DNA of 64,000 nucleotides from an uncultured Alistipes sp. (lineage in GTDB: Bacteria > Bacteroidota > Bacteroidia > Bacteroidales > Rikenellaceae): contig CASDSD010000039.1 of the NCBI GenBank assembly GCA_949283205.1, positions 1 to 64,000 on the forward strand, given 5' to 3'. A model generated the notes under the pieces. That model did not search any database. It saw nothing but the letters and a program-made list of their open reading frames with translations, and was not told the DNA's origin. This document shows, piece by piece, positions 6,763 through 14,855 of this stretch. Numbering within the stretch: position 1 is the first letter of the stretch; the number at the start of each line of letters is the position of its first letter. The position numbers were made by a program, and so were the translations under genes.

Positions 6763-9603
6763 ATGGCGGAAGATAAAGATACGATAGAAGAGGAGATCGG
6801 CGCCGACGAGCTGCCTGTCGACATGCCGGCCGAGGGAGACTCCGCGGCGGCATCGCACGGGCGATATGAACGTCTTTTCAGCGAGGACGGCGGCAGTGTC
6901 CGCAAGTTGACGGGCATGTACAGGAACTGGTTCCTGGACTATGCGTCGTACGTCATCCTCGAGCGTGCCGTCCCCCATCTGGAGGATGGACTCAAGCCGG
7001 TGCAGCGGCGCATTCTCCATGCCATGAAGTGCTGCGACGACGGCCGTTACAACAAGGTCGCCAACATCGTGGGTCAGGCCATGCAGTATCACCCGCACGG
7101 CGATGCCTCGATCAAGGACGCTCTGGTGCAGCTGGGGCAGAAGAACCTGCTGATCGACTGTCAGGGAAACTGGGGCAACATCCTGACGGGTGACGAGGCC
7201 GCGGCGGGACGATATATTGAGGCGCGCCTGTCGAAGTTCGCCCTCGATGTGGTCTTCAACCGCAAGACGACGGAGTGGATGCGTTCGTACGACGGCCGCA
7301 ACGAGGAGCCCGTGACGCTGCCCATCAAGTTCCCGCTGCTGCTGGCACAGGGTACCGACGGCATTGCCGTGGGGCTGGCGTCGAAGATCCTGCCGCACAA
7401 CTTCAACGAGCTGATCAACGCCTGCATAGCGCATCTGCGCGGAGAGGATTTCCAGCTCTATCCCGACTTCCCGACGGGAGGCATCATGGATGTGACGCGT
7501 TACAACGACGGTCTGCGCGGCGGCGTTGTCAAGGTTCGCGCTCGCATCTCGAAGATAGACAAGCGTACGCTCGCGATCACCGAGATACCCTATACGACCA
7601 CGTCGGAGTCGATCAAGGAGTCGATCGTCAAGGCCAACGAGAGGGGCAAGATACGTATCAAGAAGGTGGATGACCTTACGGCCGACAAGGTCGAGATCGT
7701 GATCCATGTGGCCAACGACGAGTCGAGCGACAAGACCATCGACGCGCTCTATGCCTTCACGTCGTGCGAGGTGTCGATCTCGCCGAACGCCTGTGTCATC
7801 TGCGACGAGAAGCCGCACTTCATGGGGGTCAAGGAGATTCTGCGCCGCTCGGCGGAGAATACGCGCCACCTGCTGGGGCGCGAGCTGGAGATACGCCTGC
7901 ACGAACTCAACGAGGCGTGGCACGCCGCGTCGCTCGAGCGCATCTTCATCGAGAACAAGCTCTACCAGCTCATGGAGGGATGCCGTTCGCACGAGGAGGC
8001 CTATGCCGCCGTGGACAAGGGTTTGGAGCCCTTCAAGAAACTGCTGCGGCGCGAGGTGACGATCGAGGATGTGCAGCGCCTTACGGAGTTGAAGTTCATC
8101 CGCATAACGCGCTACGACGCCGAGAAGGCCGATAACGAGATACGCCGCATCGAGGATGACATAAAATCCACGAAATACGATCTGGCGCACCTTACCGACT
8201 ATGCCGTAGCCTACTACGAGCGTATCCGCGAGAAGTACGGCAAGGGTCGCGAGCGTCGCACCGAGATACGCAGTTTCGATGCTATCGAGGCGGCGAAGGT
8301 TGCCGTGACGAATGCCAAACTCTATGTGGACCGTGCCGAGGGCTTCTTCGGTATCGGCAAGGGCATGAAGGATGCGGAGCTGGTGTGCGACTGCAGCGAC
8401 ATAGACGACGTGATAGTGATTCTGAAGGATGGCCGGTACAAGGTTACGAAGGTCAAGGACAAGGACTTCTTCGACAAGGGAATCTACTACATCGGGGTGT
8501 TCAAGCGCAACGACGAGCGCACGATATACAATGTCCTATACCGTGACGGCCGCGGCGGCCCGATCATGATGAAGCGCTGCGCCATCAAGAGCATCACGCG
8601 CGACAGGGAGTACGACCTTACGAAGGGTACGCCCAAGAGCGAGATACTCTACATGTCGGTCAATCCGAACGGTGAGGCGGAGGTGCTGAAGATCTACTTC
8701 CGGCCGCGCCCGCGTCTGAAGAAGGTTATCGTCGACCTCGACTTCTCGACGGTGGCGATCAAGGGACGCCAGAGCCAGGGCAACCTCTTCTCGCGCTACG
8801 GCATACACAAGATTGCGCTCAAGGAGCGGGGTACGTCTACGCTCGGCGGCCAGAACATATGGTACGACGAGGATGTGCGGCGCCTGAATACCGACGGGCG
8901 CGGCATCCTGCTGGGTGAGTTCAAGGGCGACGACAAGATCGTGGTATGGACCTCGAAGAATCAGTACTACATTACCGACTTCAACGTGGGCCAGCACTTC
9001 CCCGACGAGACGGTGCGTATCGACCGCTATTCGGCGGGTCGCGTATACAGCGTATGCTATTTCGACGGCGAGCAGGGGTATTACTACATGAAACGTTTCC
9101 AGCTCGAGATGAGCGAGAAGATGCAATGGTTCCTCGACGAGGGCTCTTCGATGCGTTTTGTCGCCATGACGGACCGCAGCGGGACAACGCTCGAGGTGAC
9201 ATACAAGGGGGCGCAGGCGTCGCGTCCGGCGGACGCTATCGATGTCGACACCTTTGTCGGGGTCAAGAGCCACCGCGCCAAGGGCAAGCGTATCACGACA
9301 TATGATGTCGCGACGCTGACGTTTGTCGAGCCGGAGGAGCCGGAGCCGTCGGAGGCCGACGGCGATGCCGGACCGGAGGATGAGATGACGGACGGGGTCG
9401 ATGTCGCCGTTATCGGGGATCTCGATTCTGCTGCCGCGGGGACGGTACGGCCGCATGACGGAGAGACGGTGCGGGATGGTGCGCATGGGACCCATGCACA
9501 GCACGGGGCCGAAGGATCGCACCCCGCGTCGGCTCCGACCACGCCGGACGATGTCGATGATGCGGTGGTTACGATCGATCCGGAGCAGTTGAACCTGTTC
9601 TGA
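6763..9603 (+). CDS. parC: DNA topoisomerase IV subunit A
   Basis: This is the DNA-cleaving subunit partnering ParE. The N-terminal breakage-reunion domain begins at about residue 45 with the motif ILERAVPHLEDGLKPVQRR. The HPHGD stretch follows, then the active-site Tyr151 in GRYIEARLSKFA. The C-terminal half is a degenerate beta-pinwheel region. Residues from about 860 to 946 form an acidic, low-complexity tail ending in EQLNLF. At 946 aa it is long for the family because of N- and C-terminal extensions. At the quinolone-contact positions it has Ala (E. coli Ser80) and Asp (Glu84). aroK starts 31 bp after the stop. Confidence 0.9.
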   Translation: MAEDKDTIEEEIGADELPVDMPAEGDSAAASHGRYERLFSEDGGSVRKLTGMYRNWFLDYASYVILERAVPHLEDGLKPVQRRILHAMKCCDDGRYNKVANIVGQAMQYHPHGDASIKDALVQLGQKNLLIDCQGNWGNILTGDEAAAGRYIEARLSKFALDVVFNRKTTEWMRSYDGRNEEPVTLPIKFPLLLAQGTDGIAVGLASKILPHNFNELINACIAHLRGEDFQLYPDFPTGGIMDVTRYNDGLRGGVVKVRARISKIDKRTLAITEIPYTTTSESIKESIVKANERGKIRIKKVDDLTADKVEIVIHVANDESSDKTIDALYAFTSCEVSISPNACVICDEKPHFMGVKEILRRSAENTRHLLGRELEIRLHELNEAWHAASLERIFIENKLYQLMEGCRSHEEAYAAVDKGLEPFKKLLRREVTIEDVQRLTELKFIRITRYDAEKADNEIRRIEDDIKSTKYDLAHLTDYAVAYYERIREKYGKGRERRTEIRSFDAIEAAKVAVTNAKLYVDRAEGFFGIGKGMKDAELVCDCSDIDDVIVILKDGRYKVTKVKDKDFFDKGIYYIGVFKRNDERTIYNVLYRDGRGGPIMMKRCAIKSITRDREYDLTKGTPKSEILYMSVNPNGEAEVLKIYFRPRPRLKKVIVDLDFSTVAIKGRQSQGNLFSRYGIHKIALKERGTSTLGGQNIWYDEDVRRLNTDGRGILLGEFKGDDKIVVWTSKNQYYITDFNVGQHFPDETVRIDRYSAGRVYSVCYFDGEQGYYYMKRFQLEMSEKMQWFLDEGSSMRFVAMTDRSGTTLEVTYKGAQASRPADAIDVDTFVGVKSHRAKGKRITTYDVATLTFVEPEEPEPSEADGDAGPEDEMTDGVDVAVIGDLDSAAAGTVRPHDGETVRDGAHGTHAQHGAEGSHPASAPTTPDDVDDAVVTIDPEQLNLF

Positions 9604-9634
9604 TGTCGGACAACGCGGATAAAATGGGGACGAT

Positions 9635-10159
9635 ATGAAGATTTTCCTTATCGGATATATGGGTTGCGGCAAGAGCTCGCTGGGACGACGTCTGGCCAGG
9701 CGTGCCGGGGTGCGCTTTGTGGATATGGACTCCGAGATCGAGCAGCGCGAGGGTGCCTCGATCGGCGACATATTCCGCTTCGAGGGAGAGGAGTACTTCC
9801 GGGGGCGGGAGCGCGACCTGATCGAGGAGATAGCCGTGTCGGAAGGTGATATGGTTGTCTCGACGGGAGGCGGAGCGCCGACGTGGGGCGACAACATGGA
9901 GCGTATGAACACGGCGGGCATGACGGTCTACCTGCGGCGCACGCCGCAGCAGATAGCCTCGCGGCTGAGTCCGCACGGACGGCAGAAACGACCCAAACTG
10001 CGTGGGTTGAACGACGAGGAGCTTGTTGCGTTCATGACGGAGAATATGGCCGAGCGCGAACCCTTCTACTCGCGGGCGCGCCTCTGCATCGACTGTGCCG
10101 AGCGGAGCGACGACGAACTGATAGAGGTGATCCTCTCAAAATGTGCAGGCGATGAGTGA
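9635..10159 (+). CDS. aroK: Shikimate kinase
   Basis: This cytoplasmic enzyme phosphorylates shikimate to shikimate 3-phosphate in chorismate and aromatic amino acid synthesis. The 174-aa protein shows the P-loop GYMGCGKSS (residues 7-15), the shikimate-binding DMDSEIE (about 32-38), FRGRERDLI, and the STGGGAP loop (about 75-81). A lid region is around RPKLRGL, followed by ERE-PFYSRA, all in the expected order. Length is normal. Its last 8 bases overlap the murI ATG, suggesting translational coupling within the parE-parC-aroK-murI run. Confidence 0.93.
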   Translation: MKIFLIGYMGCGKSSLGRRLARRAGVRFVDMDSEIEQREGASIGDIFRFEGEEYFRGRERDLIEEIAVSEGDMVVSTGGGAPTWGDNMERMNTAGMTVYLRRTPQQIASRLSPHGRQKRPKLRGLNDEELVAFMTENMAEREPFYSRARLCIDCAERSDDELIEVILSKCAGDE

Positions 10160-10955
10160 TGCACCGATAGGTATCTATGACTCGGGATTCGGGGGCTTGA
10201 CGGTGTGGCGCGAGATACGGCGTGCGCTGCCGCACGAGTCGCTCGTATATTTGGGAGACGGCAAGAACTGCCCCTACGGGTCGCTGTCGGAGGAGCGCGT
10301 GGCCGTGTTGGCCGAGGCATCGGTCCGGCGGCTTATGGAGGAGGGGTGCAAGCTTATCGTCGTGGCGTGCAACACGGCTACGGCCGCTGCCATCGAGCGG
10401 TTGCGGGCGACATTCCCCGAGATGCCGTTCGTGGGGCTCGAACCGGCCGTGAAACCCGCCTGTCTGCGCACGCGCAGCGGTGTGGTGGGTGTCGTGGCCA
10501 CGGAGCGCAGCCTCGCCGGGCGCAAGTTCCTCTCCACGGTTGAACGATACGGCGGCGGCAAGCGTATCGTCAAGGCCGTGGGGCGCGGCTGGGTGGAGGC
10601 TGTCGAGGCGGATGCCGAGGCGGCGCCCGAGACGGAGCGGCGCGTGCGTGAGGTGCTGGAGCCCGTGATTGCCGCGGGTGCCGACGTCATAGTGCTGGGG
10701 TGTACGCACTATCCCTTCCTGCGGCCCGTGATCGAACGGGTCATAGGCGATCGCGGCATTGAGGTGATAGATTCCGGCGCGGCCGTCGAGAAACGTGTCG
10801 AGAGCCTGCTTGACGAATATGGCCTGCGGGCTGCGGAGGGGCACGAGGCGGAGTACCGCTTCCTGTCGATGGCCGGCGAGGAATATTGCGAACGGCTGCG
10901 CCGCAAGGCTTTCGCGTGTGAGGTTGCGCGACAAGAAAATAATGTTTATATTTAA
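10152..10955 (+). CDS. murI: Glutamate racemase
   Basis: The enzyme interconverts L- and D-glutamate to supply peptidoglycan precursors. Motifs are IYDSGFGGLTV near the N-terminus (the catalytic Asp/Ser region), VACNTATA with the first catalytic Cys, and GCTHYPFL with the second catalytic Cys followed by His. The start is placed at ATG 10152. A GTG three codons upstream (10143) is also possible, but it would only lengthen the overlap with aroK. Total length of 267 aa is normal. No terminator separates it from the upstream gene. Confidence 0.93.
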   Translation: MSDAPIGIYDSGFGGLTVWREIRRALPHESLVYLGDGKNCPYGSLSEERVAVLAEASVRRLMEEGCKLIVVACNTATAAAIERLRATFPEMPFVGLEPAVKPACLRTRSGVVGVVATERSLAGRKFLSTVERYGGGKRIVKAVGRGWVEAVEADAEAAPETERRVREVLEPVIAAGADVIVLGCTHYPFLRPVIERVIGDRGIEVIDSGAAVEKRVESLLDEYGLRAAEGHEAEYRFLSMAGEEYCERLRRKAFACEVARQENNVYI

Positions 10956-11002
10956 CCTCGTTTGACGCGGAGGGCCGAAGAGGCGCCGCGTATGTTTTCA
11001 TC

Positions 11003-13993
11003 ATGCATTCGGTTATGACGCAACGCGCTAAAAACGAAAGAAAAAGATACGACAAGCCTGCGGCGGCAGCGAAACCGGCCGCTCCGGCATCCAACGACAA
11101 CATGTTGTGGATGCTGGGATTCGTGATGCTCGTATTCGGTGTCTTCGCCTTCTGTTCCGTCGTCTCGCACTTCTTCCATTGGGCGTCGGATCTGACGGCT
11201 CTGCGCAATGACGTGGAGCTTTCGGGTATCGAGGTCCCCTTCGAGAACATATGCAACAGCGCCGGCGCAACGGTGGCATATTGGGCCGTCGATTGTTCGT
11301 TCGGAGTTTTCGGCATCATCATCCCCATAGTCATTACGGTGGTGGGGTGGCGCATCTTCCGCCGCAAGCCTCTGCACCTGCACCATTTCGCCCTGAGCGC
11401 CGCGCTGGTGCTGGTGATGGGATCGCTGACGATGGGCTTTATCGGCTCGCGCGTCGAGGCCGCCTACGATATCGGGGGCACGCTGGGCCAGGCCTGTGCC
11501 GCCGATCTGACGGCTCTGGCGGGTGCTTTCGGTACAATACTGATCCTGCTTGCGGGATGGATCCTGACGGGGGTGTTCATCAACCGCAACTTCATACGTA
11601 CGGTGAACAATGCCAGCGACAAGATGGTGATGCAGAGCGAACGCCTTGTATCCGTAGTCAAGGAGCGCGTTATCAAGCCCCATCGTTCGGATGACGGGGA
11701 GGATGACGGGGAGTCGGATGAGGCTTGCGCCGCCGATGCGGAGACTCTTCCCGTCGAGCGTGCCGCTGCGCCGCAACCTGTCGCCGACGTGCCGCGCGAG
11801 ATGACGGCGGAACCGGAGCGACGGAACGTTGCGGAGCCTGCCGTTGCACCGCGGCAGCCGGAGAGAGACCCTGCGGCTGCGATGCCGCAGAGGAGCCTGG
11901 ACGGCGACGTGGAGGCTGGACGGCGAACGGCCGACGAGCGTATGTCGGAGCAGTATGGTCCTGCGACGGAGCTCGTAGGCGATGACCCCTACGGGGAGGA
12001 TATCCATGTCGAGCGGCCGGAAGAGGTTGCCGACGGAGGCGAATCGGAGCTCCGACGGATGGGGCTTCCCGAGCCCGACGAGGATGGCTTTATCGTCATC
12101 CCGAATGACGGTGCGGTGCCAAACAGGATCGATGTCGATGCGTTGCTTGCTCCCGACGACCACCATGCGGAGCCGCAGCGGGCATCTGCGCATGCCGCGC
12201 CGGCGGTGGAGCCGGATGAGGACGGCTTTGCCGTTATCCCTCGCGGCGGAGCCGATGCCGCACACGCGGACAGCGGCATTCCCGACGGCGATTCCGTGCC
12301 GCAGGCCTCTACGGATGCTGTGGCACCGGCCGTGAGCGCTGATGGCGGAGAGCCTCATGCGGAGCCGGAAGGCCATGCCCCGGCGGCGAGGACCGACGAG
12401 GGCGGCATCGTGGTGAAGGTACACGAGAACCGCGTACGCCAGGTCGAGGAGGAGGATATGGTTCAGGACCTGTATGATCCGCTGCGTGATCTGGAGAATT
12501 ACCGCAAGCCTTACGCCTCGCTGCTGGAGGATTACCGCTCGCCGAACAAGGTGAGCGATGCGGAGATTTACGACAACAAGTGCCGTATCGAGGAGACGCT
12601 CAAGTATTTCGGCATTCCGATCGTGGACATACACGCCACGGTGGGCCCGACCGTCACGCTCTACGAGATCGTGCAGGCGCAGGGTGTAAAGATATCGAAA
12701 ATACAGGGTCTCGAGAAGGATATCGCCCAGAGCCTCAAGTCTCTCGGCATACGTATCATCGCCCCGATTCCGGGCCGCGGGACGATCGGCATCGAGGTGC
12801 CCAACCGCGACAAGCAGACCGTGTCGATGTATTCGGCGATCTGTTCGGAGGAGTTCCAGAACTCGAAGGCCGAGCTGCCGATTGTCATCGGCCGCACGAT
12901 CCAGAATGAGAACTACACGTTCGACCTGGCGAAGATGCCCCACCTGTTGGTTGCAGGCGCCACGGGTCAGGGTAAGTCGGTGGGGCTGAACGCCATCATC
13001 ACGTCTCTGCTCTACCGCAAGCATCCGGCGCAGCTGAAGTTCGTCATGATCGACCCCAAGATGGTGGAGTTCTCGGTGTACAACAAGCTCGAGCACCACT
13101 TTCTGGCCAAGATGGAGTCGGACGACGAGCCTATCGTCACCGACCCGAAGAAGGCCGTATGCGTACTCAACTCCCTGGTTGAGGAGATGGGGCGCCGCCT
13201 GGAGCTGTGCAAGATGGCCACGGCGCGAAATATAGTGGAGTATAACGAGAAATTCATCGCGCGGCGTCTCAACCCGCAGAAGGGGCACCGTTACCTGCCC
13301 TATATCGTTGTGGTGGTGGACGAGTTCGCCGACCTTATCATGACGGCGAAGGCCGTGGAGGTTCCCGTGATGCGTCTGGCGCAGAAGGCGCGTGCCGTGG
13401 GCATACACCTCATCATCGCCACGCAGCGTCCCGACGTGAAAGTCATCACGGGCGGCATCAAGGCCAACTTCCCCGCGCGCATAGCCTTCCGCGTGATGCA
13501 GATGATCGACTCGCGCACCATCATCGACCAGCCGGGCGCCAACCAGCTCATCGGGCGCGGCGACATGCTCTTCTCGAAGGACGGCGAGCTGACGCGCATA
13601 CAGTGCGCTCTGGTCGAGACGCGCGAGGTGGAGCGGCTTGTGGACTTCATATCGAAGCAGCAGGGCTATCCGGAGGCCTATCCTCTGCCCGACTGCGGCA
13701 TGGAGGGCGAGGAGGGCGCGAGTGTCGGCGGCAGCTCGGGCGAGAGCGACGCTCCGGTGAAGTACGACGTGCTTTTCGGCGAGATAGCGCGTGCCGCCGT
13801 CACCAACGGCATGATCTCGACCTCGGCCATACAGCGTAATTACGAGGTGGGCTTCAACCGTGCGGGGCGCATCATGATGCAGCTCGAGCGGGCCGGTATC
13901 GTGGGTCCGCAGATCGGGGCCAAGCCGCGTGAAATAAAATTCTATGATTTGCCCTCTCTGGAGGCCAAATTGCAGGAGTTGGGCGTATTCTGA
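11003..13993 (+). CDS. ftsK: DNA translocase FtsK/SpoIIIE
   Basis: This septum-located ATPase pumps chromosomal DNA during division and chromosome dimer resolution. The 996-aa protein has four membrane helices in its first 200 residues. A long acidic, Pro/Ala-rich linker runs from about 215 to 465. The motor domain has Walker A GATGQGKS (652-659), a Walker B VVVVDEFADL, and ATQRPDVKVITGGIKANFP. A C-terminal winged-helix gamma domain follows (about 915-990) with ISTSAIQRNYEVGFNRAGRI. The linker carries two near-identical 15-residue repeats, at residues 357 and 403. The start may instead be the ATG at 11015. The LolA-like gene follows after 5 bp, a gene order I associate with Bacteroides. Confidence 0.92.
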   Translation: MHSVMTQRAKNERKRYDKPAAAAKPAAPASNDNMLWMLGFVMLVFGVFAFCSVVSHFFHWASDLTALRNDVELSGIEVPFENICNSAGATVAYWAVDCSFGVFGIIIPIVITVVGWRIFRRKPLHLHHFALSAALVLVMGSLTMGFIGSRVEAAYDIGGTLGQACAADLTALAGAFGTILILLAGWILTGVFINRNFIRTVNNASDKMVMQSERLVSVVKERVIKPHRSDDGEDDGESDEACAADAETLPVERAAAPQPVADVPREMTAEPERRNVAEPAVAPRQPERDPAAAMPQRSLDGDVEAGRRTADERMSEQYGPATELVGDDPYGEDIHVERPEEVADGGESELRRMGLPEPDEDGFIVIPNDGAVPNRIDVDALLAPDDHHAEPQRASAHAAPAVEPDEDGFAVIPRGGADAAHADSGIPDGDSVPQASTDAVAPAVSADGGEPHAEPEGHAPAARTDEGGIVVKVHENRVRQVEEEDMVQDLYDPLRDLENYRKPYASLLEDYRSPNKVSDAEIYDNKCRIEETLKYFGIPIVDIHATVGPTVTLYEIVQAQGVKISKIQGLEKDIAQSLKSLGIRIIAPIPGRGTIGIEVPNRDKQTVSMYSAICSEEFQNSKAELPIVIGRTIQNENYTFDLAKMPHLLVAGATGQGKSVGLNAIITSLLYRKHPAQLKFVMIDPKMVEFSVYNKLEHHFLAKMESDDEPIVTDPKKAVCVLNSLVEEMGRRLELCKMATARNIVEYNEKFIARRLNPQKGHRYLPYIVVVVDEFADLIMTAKAVEVPVMRLAQKARAVGIHLIIATQRPDVKVITGGIKANFPARIAFRVMQMIDSRTIIDQPGANQLIGRGDMLFSKDGELTRIQCALVETREVERLVDFISKQQGYPEAYPLPDCGMEGEEGASVGGSSGESDAPVKYDVLFGEIARAAVTNGMISTSAIQRNYEVGFNRAGRIMMQLERAGIVGPQIGAKPREIKFYDLPSLEAKLQELGVF
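12071..12253 (+). repeat. Two 15-codon repeats within the ftsK linker
   Basis: EPDEDGFIVIPNDGA is encoded at 12071-12115 and EPDEDGFAVIPRGGA at 12209-12253, 46 codons apart in the disordered linker. They look like short linear motifs rather than structural repeats. Confidence 0.75.
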
Positions 13994-13998
13994 CAGTG

Positions 13999-14619
13999 AT
14001 GGGAACGACTTTCATACGGATTTTTATACGGGTTGCGGTCTGTGCCGCCGCGTTGCTCCCGACGGCGGTGCTGGCGGCGGATGACGATGCGCAGGCGCTG
14101 TTGCGCCGCACGGCCGAATATGTTGCGTCGCTGGGGCGTTACGAGGCGCGGTTCGAGATCACGGCGGGCGACTATTCCGCCGAGGGATGCTATACGGTCG
14201 ATGGTGACGCATATTATATCGCAGTGGACAGGGCGGAGGTCTATTCTGACGGCAAAAGCCGTTACGAGGTGGACAATGACCGCCGCGAGGTGAACGTGGA
14301 CGACGTGGATACCTCGAGCCGCAACATTCTGGACAACCCGACGCGCTGTTTCGACTTCGTGGGGACGGATTACGACGCCGAGGTGACGTCGTCGACGGAT
14401 ACGGAGGCGACGCTGCGTCTGCGCTCGCGCGACGAGGCCGTGGAGGGTGAGATATACCTTACGGTGGATCGGGCGACGGGGCGTCCGCGGCATATCGCCT
14501 ATGTGCTCTATGACGACCGTATCGAGGTCGAGGTGACCGGCCTGGGGAGCAGCCGCGAGGCTGTCAGGCGATACGACGGCAAGGCGTACGGCGGTTACGA
14601 GACGATCGATTTCCGATGA
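13999..14619 (+). CDS. LolA-like outer-membrane lipoprotein chaperone
   Basis: The 206-aa protein has a signal peptide (about residues 1-25, hydrophobic core followed by VLAADD). The mature part is a single beta-rich domain of the LolA/LppX type, with alternating short strands (RYEARFEI, EGCYTVDGDAYYI, RYEVDN, DFVGTDYDAEV, EGEIYLTVD). LolA carries lipoproteins across the periplasm to the outer membrane. The ATG at 13999 is chosen over a GTG one codon upstream. The gene sits 5 bp after ftsK, and that linkage is familiar from Bacteroides. Primary sequence similarity to proteobacterial LolA is low, so the exact cargo is uncertain. Confidence 0.75.
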   Translation: MGTTFIRIFIRVAVCAAALLPTAVLAADDDAQALLRRTAEYVASLGRYEARFEITAGDYSAEGCYTVDGDAYYIAVDRAEVYSDGKSRYEVDNDRREVNVDDVDTSSRNILDNPTRCFDFVGTDYDAEVTSSTDTEATLRLRSRDEAVEGEIYLTVDRATGRPRHIAYVLYDDRIEVEVTGLGSSREAVRRYDGKAYGGYETIDFR

Positions 14620-14770
14620 TTGTCCGGCCTGGTCCGGAGTCGCTGGCCGCAGTTTTGCCCGACACCCCGTCGGGAAAAATATCAAATGCCGTAAGATCGG
14701 CGGAAAAGGGCCTAAAACGGCGTCTGTGGCCTGTAATATGTTGCGCGAAGATGAAAAATCGCATTCCAAA

Positions 14771-14808
14771 ATTGGCCGTTAGCAAAATAAACACTATTTT
14801 TGTTTATT
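14771..14808 (+). promoter_or_regulatory. Probable gyrA promoter overlapped by an inverted repeat
   Basis: TATTTTTG (14795-14802) fits the Bacteroidetes -10 box, with a weaker ATTG 20 bp upstream (14771-14774). An 8-bp inverted repeat, AATAAACA (14786-14793) and TGTTTATT (14801-14808), straddles the -10 and could be an operator. The gyrA start is 47 bp downstream of the repeat. Confidence 0.55.
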
Positions 14809-14855
14809 GAAAAAGAGCGTTCCGACGTTCGTTTTTGAAATAAATTAATTCAAAC

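Noticed and set aside
6754..8190. 478-codon minus-strand frame opposite parC
   Set aside because: It mirrors the codon structure of parC and has no start context, domain or signal of its own.
10952..13408. 818-codon minus-strand frame opposite ftsK
   Set aside because: Its composition is that of an antisense translation (Arg/His/Leu/Val) and it lies entirely opposite the FtsK motor and linker.
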